Origin: Nonomuraea jiangxiensis
Lineage (GTDB): Bacteria; Actinomycetota; Actinomycetes; Streptosporangiales; Streptosporangiaceae
Length of the DNA: 64,000 nucleotides
NCBI RefSeq assembly: GCF_900099965.1
Contig: NZ_FNDJ01000003.1
Span: forward strand, 434,001 to 498,000
Direction: 5' to 3'
Shown here piece by piece: positions 42,841-50,283 of this stretch. The notes beneath the pieces were generated by a model that saw only the letters and a list, made by a program, of their open reading frames with translations, had not been told where the DNA came from and made no database searches. The position numbers and the translations under genes are program-made. How positions within the stretch are numbered: position 1 is the stretch's first letter; every line of letters starts with the position of its first letter.

Positions 42841-44232
42841 ATGATCACTGATATCCCGTTCGGGGAGAAGTGTGCTGGGTTGAGCATCTTCGAGCCGAGC
42901 GAGGGGACCCTGGTGGTCGTGCCCTCGCTCTCCCTGCCGCAGGATGAGCTCCGCCGGATCACGGCAGCTAGATCGTACGAGGAACGCCTGTTGTTCCTGT
43001 TGCTCTCGCTCCGCGAGCCCGGCGTCAAGGTGATCTACCTCTCGTCCGCGCCCATCGATCCCGACATCATCGACTACTACTTCGGCTTCCTCCCCGACCC
43101 GGACGACGCCGCCAAGCGGCTGACGCTCATCAGCCTCGACGACCCCTGGTCCCAGCCGCTGACCAGGACGCTGCTCGCCCGCCCCGACGCCATCGAGCGG
43201 CTACGCTCCGCCATCGACGGTGACGCTCTGCTCGTGCCGTTCGTCCTGAGCGAGCTGGAGGAGGAGCTGGCCTCGTTACTCAGCGTTCCCCTCTACGGTC
43301 CCGCCACGTCCCTTTCCTATTACGGCTCCAAGAGCGGGGCCCGCGAGGTGGGCCACGAGGCGGGGGTGCCGATGCCGCGCGGCTTCGGCGACGTGCGGAC
43401 GGCGCTGGAGATCGAGGAGGCGATCGAGGCGCTTCCGGGCGAGCGGGTGATCGTCAAGCTCAATGACGGCTACTCCGGCCTCGGCAACGCGATCGTCACC
43501 AAGGCCGACCGGGCGCTGACCAGCTTCTCGATGGCGGGCGAGACCTGGAGCACCTTCACCGGGAAGATCAGGGACCGGGGAGGCGTGGTCGAGGAGTACA
43601 TCGAGCACCGGCCGCTCTACTACCCGAGCGCGCTGGCCTGCATCACGCCCGACGGCCAGGCCCGGGTGCTGGCCACGCACGACCAGGTGCTCGGCGGTCC
43701 CAATGGGCAGGTCTACCAGGGCTGCACGTTCCCGGCCGCGCCCGAGTACCGCTCCGAGGTGGGCGGCTCGGCCGAGCGGATCGCGCAGGTGCTGGCGGAG
43801 CGGGGAGTGGTCGGGCTGTTCGGGATGGACTTCTTCGCGCTGAAGGCCGACGCCGGGTACGCGGCGCTGCTGTGCGAGATCAACCTGCGCATCGGCGGGA
43901 CCACGCATCCGTTCGGCGCCGCCGTGATGACGACCGGGGCGACGTACGATCCGGCGACCGGCCTCCTCATGTCCGGAAATCAGCCGAAGTACTACACCGC
44001 GACCGACAACTGTGCTTCGGCATGCCTACGCGGGTGCAGCCCGGGCGAGGTCATGCGCTCGGCCGACCGGCTGGGGATCGGATTCGACGCCGAGCGGCGT
44101 ACCGGCAACGTGTTCCATCTGCTCGGGGCCATCCCCGAGCACGGCAAGCTGGGCTTCACCTCGATCGGCGACTCCCGCGAGGAGGCGGACGAGCTGCACG
44201 CCCTCACCCGGCGTCTCCTTTGCGGCCCCTGA
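42841..44232 (+). CDS. ATP-grasp peptide ligase, PGM1-related (preATP-grasp)
   Basis: ATP-grasp enzyme of about 463 residues. A pre-ATP-grasp domain (about 1-165; TLVVVPSLSLPQDELRRI, then YEERLLFLLLSLREPGVKVI) is followed by the ATP-grasp core. In the core, ERVIVKLNDGYSGLGNAI is the nucleotide-binding lid, VVEEYIE the hinge, and CEINLRIGGTTHPFG the metal-binding Glu-x-Asn strand. This is the layout of PGM1 from pheganomycin biosynthesis, which joins a peptide to an amidino-amino acid. The start is uncertain: ATG 42841 begins where GC-biased coding starts and gives the family N-terminus. ATG 42805 or GTG 42721 would add low-GC codons. No precursor peptide or other biosynthetic gene was found nearby. 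The 3' end overlaps the convergent SCO4848-like gene by 29 bp. Confidence 0.75.
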   Translation: MITDIPFGEKCAGLSIFEPSEGTLVVVPSLSLPQDELRRITAARSYEERLLFLLLSLREPGVKVIYLSSAPIDPDIIDYYFGFLPDPDDAAKRLTLISLDDPWSQPLTRTLLARPDAIERLRSAIDGDALLVPFVLSELEEELASLLSVPLYGPATSLSYYGSKSGAREVGHEAGVPMPRGFGDVRTALEIEEAIEALPGERVIVKLNDGYSGLGNAIVTKADRALTSFSMAGETWSTFTGKIRDRGGVVEEYIEHRPLYYPSALACITPDGQARVLATHDQVLGGPNGQVYQGCTFPAAPEYRSEVGGSAERIAQVLAERGVVGLFGMDFFALKADAGYAALLCEINLRIGGTTHPFGAAVMTTGATYDPATGLLMSGNQPKYYTATDNCASACLRGCSPGEVMRSADRLGIGFDAERRTGNVFHLLGAIPEHGKLGFTSIGDSREEADELHALTRRLLCGP

Positions 44233-44488
44233 CGGACGAGGCGCCGCCGGAAGAGCCGCTGGCAGCAGCGTCGCTGCCAGCAGAGCCACCGGCCGAAGCG
44301 CCGCGCAGGCCACGCCAGCCGATGACTCCCAGCACGACGGCGAGGATGATGTTCACGGCGATCAGGATGCCGTGCACCACGTAAAAGCTGGTTGGATGGC
44401 CGTCGGCCAAGTTAAACCCGAGATTGACCCACTCGAAGATCATGAACACGCCGAGGACGATGAGGAATCCGGCGATCTTTCGTGACAT
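44204..44488 (-). CDS. SCO4848 family membrane protein
   Basis: Small membrane protein, 94 residues, with two hydrophobic helices (about 6-26 and 38-60) separated by LADGHPTSFYVVH. A Gly/Ala/Ser-rich basic tail follows. Resemblance and position next to a D-Ala-D-Ala carboxypeptidase match the conserved streptomycete SCO4847-SCO4848 pair, whose function is not known. It is divergent from the carboxypeptidase, 83 bp apart. Its 3' 29 bases overlap the ATP-grasp gene on the other strand. Confidence 0.75.
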   Translation of the reverse strand: MSRKIAGFLIVLGVFMIFEWVNLGFNLADGHPTSFYVVHGILIAVNIILAVVLGVIGWRGLRGASAGGSAGSDAAASGSSGGASSVRGRKGDAG

Positions 44489-44571
44489 GAATGCCTCTCT
44501 GCTATCGAAGGTGGATCATCGGGGCATGTGTCGCCACATGGGCATTCACCCGGAGCTACTCTGAGACCGCC

Positions 44572-45690
44572 ATGTGGACGAAAATCGTGCCAATCGCAGC
44601 ACTCCTCGCCTCGGCCTCGCTCACCAGCGGGGCCGCATATGCCGCGCCGACAACGCCGGTCGGCGGTGAGGCACTGGGCAGCCGCGGCCTGGTGGCGCCC
44701 CCGGGCGTCAAGAAGCCGCCCAAGACCAAGGCTACTTCGTATGTCGTCGCGGACGTCACCACGGGCGAGGTGCTCGCGGCGAAGGACGCCCACGGCCGCT
44801 ACCTGCCGGCCAGCACGCTGAAGACGCTGACCGCGGTCACGCTCATCCCCAAGCTCGACAAGGACCGGACGATCAGGCCCAGCCAGAACGCCTGCAATCA
44901 GGAGGGCAGCGCGGTCGGCCTCTCGGTCAAGGCCAAGTACAAGATCGACGATCTGTTCAACGGCCTGATGATGTCGTCCGGCAACGACGCCGCCATGGCC
45001 CTGGCCGAGATCAACGGCGGTCTCGACAAGACCATGCGCGACATGAACGCCGAGGCCAAGCGGCTGCAGGCGTACGACACGGTGGCCAAGACGCCCAGCG
45101 GCCTGGACAAGCCCGGCCAGAGCAGCTCCGCCTACGACCTGGCGCTGATCGCCCGCGCCGGCCTGGCCAACCCCGAGTTCCGCCGGTACATCAGCACCAA
45201 GACCGCCGACTTCCCGGCCCCGAAGGGCAAGCACTACGAGATCAGCAACCACAACAAGCTGCTCTGGCGCTACGAGGGAATGATCGGCGTCAAGAACGGC
45301 TGGACCTCCAAGGCGCTCGGCAGCTTCGTGGGCGCGGCCACCCGCGGCGGCCACACGATCGTGGTGAGCATCATGCGGCACGAGGGCGGCTTCTGGGACG
45401 AGGTGGCCCAGCTGCTCGACTGGGGCTTCGAGGTCAGGGGCCGGACCACGGCGATCGGCAAGCTCGTGGACCCGCTCCCCGTGGCGCGGCCCGCGCCGCA
45501 GCCGGCGGGGTCCGCGCCGGTCACCAAGGTCACGCCGGCCGTCCAGCCGCCGCTGCTGGGCACGGCCGCCTCGAAGCAGACCGACTCCAGCAGGACGGTC
45601 GGGATGGCGGTGATCGGCGGCGGGCTGCTGTTCGGGCTGGTCTGGCTCGGCTTCGGGATCCGCCGCCGGCGCCGCGGCTCACGCTCCTGA
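44572..45690 (+). CDS. D-alanyl-D-alanine carboxypeptidase, membrane anchored
   Basis: Penicillin-binding serine DD-peptidase of the S11 family, 372 residues, trimming the terminal D-Ala of peptidoglycan stem peptides. A signal peptide (about 1-24) precedes the domain. The SxxK motif is STLK (Ser81-Lys84), SxN is SGN near residue 136, and the third box reads KNG near 242 instead of the usual KTG. A Pro/Ala linker and a C-terminal membrane helix (about 345-365) with a basic RRRRRGSRS tail anchor it outside the membrane. The 3' end overlaps the convergent YihY gene by 12 bp. Asn in place of Thr in the KTG box is a conservative but notable change that could affect beta-lactam response. Confidence 0.88.
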   Translation: MWTKIVPIAALLASASLTSGAAYAAPTTPVGGEALGSRGLVAPPGVKKPPKTKATSYVVADVTTGEVLAAKDAHGRYLPASTLKTLTAVTLIPKLDKDRTIRPSQNACNQEGSAVGLSVKAKYKIDDLFNGLMMSSGNDAAMALAEINGGLDKTMRDMNAEAKRLQAYDTVAKTPSGLDKPGQSSSAYDLALIARAGLANPEFRRYISTKTADFPAPKGKHYEISNHNKLLWRYEGMIGVKNGWTSKALGSFVGAATRGGHTIVVSIMRHEGGFWDEVAQLLDWGFEVRGRTTAIGKLVDPLPVARPAPQPAGSAPVTKVTPAVQPPLLGTAASKQTDSSRTVGMAVIGGGLLFGLVWLGFGIRRRRRGSRS

Positions 45691-46731
45691 CGCCCTGCCC
45701 CGCTCGCCCTCCGAGGCCGCGCCCGAGTCGTCCTCGGGTGCCCGGTCCCGGTCGCCGGCGGACGCCCGGTCCCCGGCATCACCGGGCGCCCCGTCGGTAT
45801 CGCTCCCGGGCGCCTCGCCCGAGGACGGGATCGGCGACGGGGACGGCGGTGGGCAGAACCCGGTGGTGGCCGTCCAGGCGGCGACGTAGAGCACGAGCCT
45901 GGCCGAGACGTTGATCCAGACGAGCAGTCCGACGATGACGGCGAAGGCCCCGTAGAGCAGATTGCCCACCGTGTGCCCGAGCACCAGCGTGGCCACCTGC
46001 TTGAGCAGCCCGAAGCCGATGGCGCCGAGCAGCGCCCCCTTGGCGATCACCCGGAACGGCTGAGCCGTCCTGGCCACCCACGCCAGCAGGATCAGGAACA
46101 GCAGCCAGTCGGCCGCCACGCTCGCCGCCACCCCGACCGCCCTCAGCCCGAGGTTGCCCAGGGACGCCCCGCCGACGGAGTCCACGACCTTGTCCGTGGC
46201 GCTGGTGGCGAACCCGGCGACCGGCACCGACACGATCAGCGTCGCCCCGATCATGAGGAGCGTCGCCAGGTCGCGCAGCTTGCCGGCGAAGAAGCCGAGC
46301 GGCGGCGTGGTGGTCATCGACATCTCGCGCAACGCCCCGCGCAGCGCGTCGATCGCGCCGAGCCCGGCGTAGAGGAGACCGAGCAGGCCGACGATCCCCG
46401 CGGCCTCCTTGGACCTGGCGATGGCATCCAGGTTGAGGCCGTCGGCGATCACCGGCAGCCGCTCGACGATGGCCAGCTTCAGGTCGTTCCTGACTACCTC
46501 GCTGGTCTCCACCATGAACCCGAGCACCGCGTACGCCAGCGCCACCAGCGGGAAGAACGACAGGAACGCGAAATAGGTGACCGCGCCCGCCAGCCGGTCG
46601 CCGTGCTGCACCTGATAGCGGCCCACCGCCCTGATCAGGTGGTCGATCGACAGCCTGCGGACCCGCCAGTAGTCCACCTTGCGCCGACCCCAGGACTTCA
46701 CCGACCCGATCCGCCGTGCCAGACCCGCCAT
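45679..46731 (-). CDS. YihY/BrkB-family inner membrane protein
   Basis: Polytopic membrane protein of 350 residues (YihY/virulence factor BrkB family, formerly misnamed ribonuclease BN). About six helices occupy residues 45-280. The conserved GDRLAGAVTYFAFLSFFPLV segment lies near 45, and the helix pair LLFLILLAWVARTAQPF and LVWINVSARLVLYVAAW follow. A long acidic Pro/Ser/Asp tail (about 290-350) is likely disordered and cytoplasmic. Function is not established for the family. Location beside the SCO4847/4848-like genes matches streptomycete order. Confidence 0.83.
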   Translation of the reverse strand: MAGLARRIGSVKSWGRRKVDYWRVRRLSIDHLIRAVGRYQVQHGDRLAGAVTYFAFLSFFPLVALAYAVLGFMVETSEVVRNDLKLAIVERLPVIADGLNLDAIARSKEAAGIVGLLGLLYAGLGAIDALRGALREMSMTTTPPLGFFAGKLRDLATLLMIGATLIVSVPVAGFATSATDKVVDSVGGASLGNLGLRAVGVAASVAADWLLFLILLAWVARTAQPFRVIAKGALLGAIGFGLLKQVATLVLGHTVGNLLYGAFAVIVGLLVWINVSARLVLYVAAWTATTGFCPPPSPSPIPSSGEAPGSDTDGAPGDAGDRASAGDRDRAPEDDSGAASEGERGRASGA

Positions 46732-46777
46732 CGCACTCTCCCTCGGCGGACCCCCTACCCCCGAGCCGGGCCGACGA

Positions 46778-48061
46778 TCAGGCCTTCACCACCGCGCCGG
46801 CCGTTTCCGCCAGATCGGCGAGCACCGCGGGCAGGTCGTGGCGGAGCAGCCGCCCGCCACGCTTGACCGGACGCCCCGCGACCAGGACCGTCTCCACCGA
46901 GCTCGGGTCGGCGTTCAGCACGACGGCGCCGATCGGGTCGTGCGCCGCCGCCATGCCGAGCGTGTCCGTACGCAGCAGCACCAGGTCGGCCTGCTTGCCC
47001 GGCCGCAGCGACCCGACGACGTCGGCCAGCCCGACCACCTGCGCGCCCTCGATGGTGGCCATGCGCAGGACGTCGCGCGTGGTGAAGCCGAGCCCGGCGC
47101 CCTCGGGACGGCCGCGCTCAAGGAGGTGGGCGGTCCGCATCTGGCTGAACATGTCACCGGACGAGCACACGACCGTGTCGGCGCTCAGCCCGGTCGGGAT
47201 CCCCGCCGCCCGGGCGCGCCCGGTGGTCGGGTAGCCGAGCCCCAGGTTCATCTCGTCCACCGGCGAGACCGAGACGCTGCCGCCGGCCGCGGCGATGCGC
47301 TTGAACTCCTCGTCGGTGTAGTGCAGGGCGTGCACGAAGGTGGTCGGGGTGGCCAGCAGCCCGTTCTCCTCCAGGAACGCCAGCCCCCGCTGGGCGCTCT
47401 CCCGTCCGTGCCCGCCCAGGTGCGCGGTGACCGGCAGGCCGAGGTCCGCGGCCAGCCGCCACTCCGCCAGCGCGCGCTCCTCGCCGGCGATCTCCGGCCC
47501 CAGTGCGGCGATCACCATGGTGACCAGCCCATCGCTGGTGTCGAAGAGCTGCTCGCGCACCCCCTTGGTCGCCACCGCCAGCTCCTCGACCGGGCCCGGG
47601 TAGCAGTAGCCGAACACGGCCCGGATGCCGGACTCGTGCAGCGCCCGTACCGCTGCGTCCGTGTGGGCCGGGCTGTTCTGGATGTGCGACCAGTCGAGGA
47701 GCGTGGTGATGCCGCTGTCCAGGCATTCCAGCGCGCCGGCGAGGTTGCCGGCGTGGACGTCCCGGGGGCGGTGGCGCGGAGCGAGCTCGCCGAGCACCCG
47801 CCGCAGGTATTCACCGAAGGTGATGTCGGGCGCGACGGCCCTGATTCCGGCCTGCCAGGTGTGCCGGTGCGTGTCCACGAACCCCGGCAGCACGATCCGC
47901 CCGGTCGCGTCGATCACCTCCGCACCCGGCCCGGCGGGCAGGTCCGGGCCCACCTCCGCAATGGTGTCGCCCTCGATCCGCACGTCCACCCGGCCCAGCA
48001 CGACGGGCTCCGGCTCGGTGTCGATGACGACGCCGTTCTTGATCAGAGTCATGATTGTCAT
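46778..48061 (-). CDS. Amidohydrolase, TRZ/ATZ (guanine deaminase-like) type
   Basis: Metal-dependent amidohydrolase/deaminase of 427 residues. The metal HxH motif lies in GFVDTHRHTW, with further candidate ligands in VTAHLGGHGRES and FVHALHYTDEE, and the catalytic Asp probably in LSADTVVCSSGDM. A C-terminal composite domain ends SLRPGKQADLVLLRTD, as in hydroxyatrazine, guanine or S-adenosylhomocysteine deaminases. The start is ATG 48061 or ATG 48052; neither has a clear site. It is divergent from a MarR regulator with a 23-bp palindrome at the gene start. Deamination or dechlorination of a heterocycle is a reasonable guess. Without the ligand, the substrate is unknown. Confidence 0.82.
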   Translation of the reverse strand: MTIMTLIKNGVVIDTEPEPVVLGRVDVRIEGDTIAEVGPDLPAGPGAEVIDATGRIVLPGFVDTHRHTWQAGIRAVAPDITFGEYLRRVLGELAPRHRPRDVHAGNLAGALECLDSGITTLLDWSHIQNSPAHTDAAVRALHESGIRAVFGYCYPGPVEELAVATKGVREQLFDTSDGLVTMVIAALGPEIAGEERALAEWRLAADLGLPVTAHLGGHGRESAQRGLAFLEENGLLATPTTFVHALHYTDEEFKRIAAAGGSVSVSPVDEMNLGLGYPTTGRARAAGIPTGLSADTVVCSSGDMFSQMRTAHLLERGRPEGAGLGFTTRDVLRMATIEGAQVVGLADVVGSLRPGKQADLVLLRTDTLGMAAAHDPIGAVVLNADPSSVETVLVAGRPVKRGGRLLRHDLPAVLADLAETAGAVVKA

Positions 48062-48065
48062 GGCC

Positions 48066-48088
48066 GAAAGCTTATTGAGAAGCTTTTC
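48066..48088. promoter_or_regulatory. 23-bp palindromic operator with two AAGCTT arms
   Basis: AAGCTT at 48068-48073 and 48080-48085 separated by ATTGAG, flanked by GAA and TTC. The whole forms a near-perfect dyad directly upstream of the divergent amidohydrolase start. It stands out against the GC-rich surroundings and is the probable binding site of the adjacent MarR protein. Confidence 0.7.
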
Positions 48089-48122
48089 AGAAAGCAATAT
48101 GCCGCTGGGTATCCTCAAGAGC

Positions 48123-48629
48123 GTGAAACCGGATGAGATCGACGCCCTGGCCTCGCTGTGGGAGGAGGCCGGCATGCCGTCGTCCCTCATCGCCGCCCTG
48201 GCGCTCAGCAAGCGCCTGTCGCGGATCAACCTGCTGTTCGAGCAGGCGATCAAGGCGGAGCTGGCGGAGCTGGGGCTGACCTACGCCGAGTTCGACGTGC
48301 TGGCCGCGCTCAACCGGGCGGCGCCACCGCACCGGATGAAGCCGAGCGAGTTGTCGAAGTCGCTGTTCCTCACCTCGGGAGGGATCAGCAACGTGCTGCA
48401 GCGGCTGACAACGGCCGGATATGTGGAGCGCGAGGCCAATCCCGGCGACGCGCGCAGCCGCTGGGTGCAGCTCACGGAGGAGGGGCGGCGCATGGCGAAG
48501 GCCGCGCAGCAGGCCTCCGTGGAGGCGCACTCCGCCCTGATGGCCGGGGTGCCGGAGGAGGCCACCCGGCAGGCGGCCGACGCGCTGCGCGAGATCCTCG
48601 CCCACGTGGGGCGCCGCCGCTACCGCTGA
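48123..48629 (+). CDS. MarR family regulator
   Basis: Winged-helix repressor of 168 residues from GTG 48123 (ATG 48099 would add eight). The HTH reads MKPSELSKSLFLTSGGISNV, followed by LQRLTTAGYVEREA, and the wing is NPGDARSRWVQLTEEG. Long N- and C-terminal helices for dimerisation are present. It is divergent from the amidohydrolase gene, with the palindrome at 48066-48088 upstream of both. Autorepression plus repression of the hydrolase until its substrate appears is the expected logic. Confidence 0.87.
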   Translation: MKPDEIDALASLWEEAGMPSSLIAALALSKRLSRINLLFEQAIKAELAELGLTYAEFDVLAALNRAAPPHRMKPSELSKSLFLTSGGISNVLQRLTTAGYVEREANPGDARSRWVQLTEEGRRMAKAAQQASVEAHSALMAGVPEEATRQAADALREILAHVGRRRYR

Positions 48630-48662
48630 CCCCGCCGGGGTCCGGCGGCCCGCGATCGGGCC
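48628..48662. terminator. Double hairpin between convergent genes
   Basis: GACCCC-GCC-GGGGTC (48628-48642, beginning inside the MarR stop codon) and GGCCCG-CGAT-CGGGCC (48647-48662). Both are short GC stems between the MarR and haloalkane dehalogenase genes. Confidence 0.55.
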
Positions 48663-48685
48663 GGTCCCGGACGCCGGAGGAGCCG

Positions 48686-49546
48686 TCAGGCCCCAAGACG
48701 GCGGGACGCCCACCCGGCGACGGCGGCCGCGATGGCCTCGGGCCGGTCCTCCTGCGCGTGGTGACCCGCCGCGCCGCAGTGCGCGATCTCCAGGGCGGCG
48801 ATGTGCTCGGCGCACCAGGCCGCCATCTCCTCCTTGATCAGCAGCGTCGGGGAGGTGTCGAAGGTGAGCAGCAGCTTGGGAACGTCGTCGCTGGTCTCCA
48901 GCCACTTGCGGTAGCCGTCGATCCGTTCGACCATGTCGGCGGGCTCGCCGTCGAGCGGGAACGAGCGCGCCCACTCCAGCAGCGGGCGGCGGCTCTCGCG
49001 CGTGGGGTAGGGCGCCAGGTAGGGCGCCATTTCCTCCTCGCTCAGGCTGGTCAACACCCCTCCCGTGAACGCCGTCCGTACCAGGTAGTCCTGGTCGAGC
49101 GCCAGTGTCTCCCCCTCGGGGCCGCGCAGGGCCAGGGAGCGGGCACGTGCGCCCTCGCCCAACTCGTCCCAGCTCAGCGTGCGGACGAACGTCTCCATGA
49201 ACGCCACACCCCGGACCCGCCCCGGGTGCCGGGCCGCCCAGTCGAACGCGAGCACGCCGCCCCAGTCGTGCCCCACGAGCACGACCTCCTCCAGCCCCAG
49301 CGCGTCGAACCAGGCGTCGAGGTAGCGGGTGTGGTCGCCGATCCGGTACGGCACGCCGGGCTTGCCCGAGCGGCCCATGCCGATGAGGTCGGGGGCGAGC
49401 AGGCGGCGACCGGGCCCGCGGACCCCCGGCAGCACCCCGCGCCAGACATGTGACGAGGCCGGGTTGCCGTGCAGGAAGACGTAGGGGACTCCGTCACCGG
49501 AGTCCTCGTAGTAGATGGTCGAGTCGAGCACGTCGATGGTGGGCAT
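48686..49546 (-). CDS. Haloalkane dehalogenase-like alpha/beta hydrolase
   Basis: Alpha/beta hydrolase of 286 residues close to haloalkane dehalogenases. The halide-binding Asn follows the oxyanion-side His in FLHGNPASSHVWR. The nucleophile is an Asp followed by Trp (VGHDWGG, Asp94), not Ser, and the base His is in AAGHHAQEDRPE near 261. The segment GVAFMETFVRTLSWDE also matches the DhaA/LinB branch. The ATG has an AAGGAT site. It is divergent from a MarR regulator with strong palindromes between them. Release of halide from a haloalkane is likely, but the true substrate could be a natural halogenated metabolite. Confidence 0.85.
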   Translation of the reverse strand: MPTIDVLDSTIYYEDSGDGVPYVFLHGNPASSHVWRGVLPGVRGPGRRLLAPDLIGMGRSGKPGVPYRIGDHTRYLDAWFDALGLEEVVLVGHDWGGVLAFDWAARHPGRVRGVAFMETFVRTLSWDELGEGARARSLALRGPEGETLALDQDYLVRTAFTGGVLTSLSEEEMAPYLAPYPTRESRRPLLEWARSFPLDGEPADMVERIDGYRKWLETSDDVPKLLLTFDTSPTLLIKEEMAAWCAEHIAALEIAHCGAAGHHAQEDRPEAIAAAVAGWASRRLGA

Positions 49547-49570
49547 ACGATCATCCTTCACAATTTGTTG

Positions 49571-49624
49571 GTGCCACTAACGTTCGTGGCACTAACGGAT
49601 GCTACATCGTTAGTCGGACTAACG
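49571..49624. promoter_or_regulatory. Two strong palindromes controlling the dehalogenase/MarR pair
   Basis: Site 1, 49571-49592: arms GTGCCAC and GTGGCAC around TAACGTTC, 20 of 22 bases symmetric. Site 2, 49608-49624: CGTTAGTC-G-GACTAACG, perfect. ACTAACG occurs three times across both. They occupy most of the 99-bp gap between the divergent genes and are the probable MarR operators. Confidence 0.75.
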
Positions 49625-49645
49625 CCAACCGATAGGATCGCCGTC

Positions 49646-50140
49646 ATGACGGACGCCATGGACGAGCAGGACACCTCCGCCCCGCTGCGGCTGCCGCCCA
49701 GCCGGATGTTGTCGCTGGTCGCCATGCACGCCGACCGGCTGGTGAGCGAAGGGCTGGCCCGCGAGGGCGCGCGCAAGTGGCACTACGCGGCGCTCATGGC
49801 GCTGCACCAGGCCGGATCGATGAGCCAGGCGGCGCTGAGCAGGCTCACCGGCGTCTACCGCAGCGACCTGGTTTCGGTCATCAACGAGTTGGCGGAGCGC
49901 GGCTTCGTCGAGCGCGCCCCCGACGCCGCCGACCGCCGCCGCAACGTCGTCACCATCACCCCGCGGGGCCGCGAGCACCTGCGGCGGCTGTACACGCTGG
50001 TGACGGAGCTCCAGGACGAGGTGTTCGCCCCCCTGACCGGACAGGAGCGGGAACAGCTGACCGGCCTGCTGATCCGCCTCATGGAGCACCACTCGCCGCA
50101 CGGCCCTTCCTGGAGCTCCAGCCGCCCGCCGACGTCCTGA
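49646..50140 (+). CDS. MarR family regulator
   Basis: Winged-helix repressor of 164 residues. The HTH reads SQAALSRLTGVYRSDLVSVI with NELAERGFVERAP, and the wing is DAADRRRNVVTITPRG. ATG 49646 has an AGGAT site; ATG 49658 is an alternative. It is divergent from the haloalkane dehalogenase gene and faces the two palindromes at 49571-49624. It is probably a substrate-responsive repressor of the dehalogenase and of itself. The C-terminal tail (HHSPHGPSWSSSRPPTS) is not typical and looks disordered. Confidence 0.87.
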   Translation: MTDAMDEQDTSAPLRLPPSRMLSLVAMHADRLVSEGLAREGARKWHYAALMALHQAGSMSQAALSRLTGVYRSDLVSVINELAERGFVERAPDAADRRRNVVTITPRGREHLRRLYTLVTELQDEVFAPLTGQEREQLTGLLIRLMEHHSPHGPSWSSSRPPTS

Positions 50141-50283
50141 TCTCACGACCCTCCTGGAGCCCCAGCATTCGGCCCTCCTTCCGACCGGCCCGACCCTTCT
50201 GAGCTGCACGGAAACCCATGCGGGCGATCCTTACAAGCCCTAGCCTTTGCATGTCAGGACCGAACCAGGAGGCGCCGCCCCCC

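Noticed and set aside
42352..44232. A ribosomally derived or nonribosomal biosynthetic cluster around the ATP-grasp ligase
   Set aside because: Neighbouring genes are an amidohydrolase, an SCO4848-like protein and a DD-carboxypeptidase; no tailoring, export or precursor genes were seen.
45679..46731. Ribonuclease BN
   Set aside because: The YihY/BrkB family was once misassigned as RNase BN; the protein is a polytopic membrane protein with no nuclease motif.
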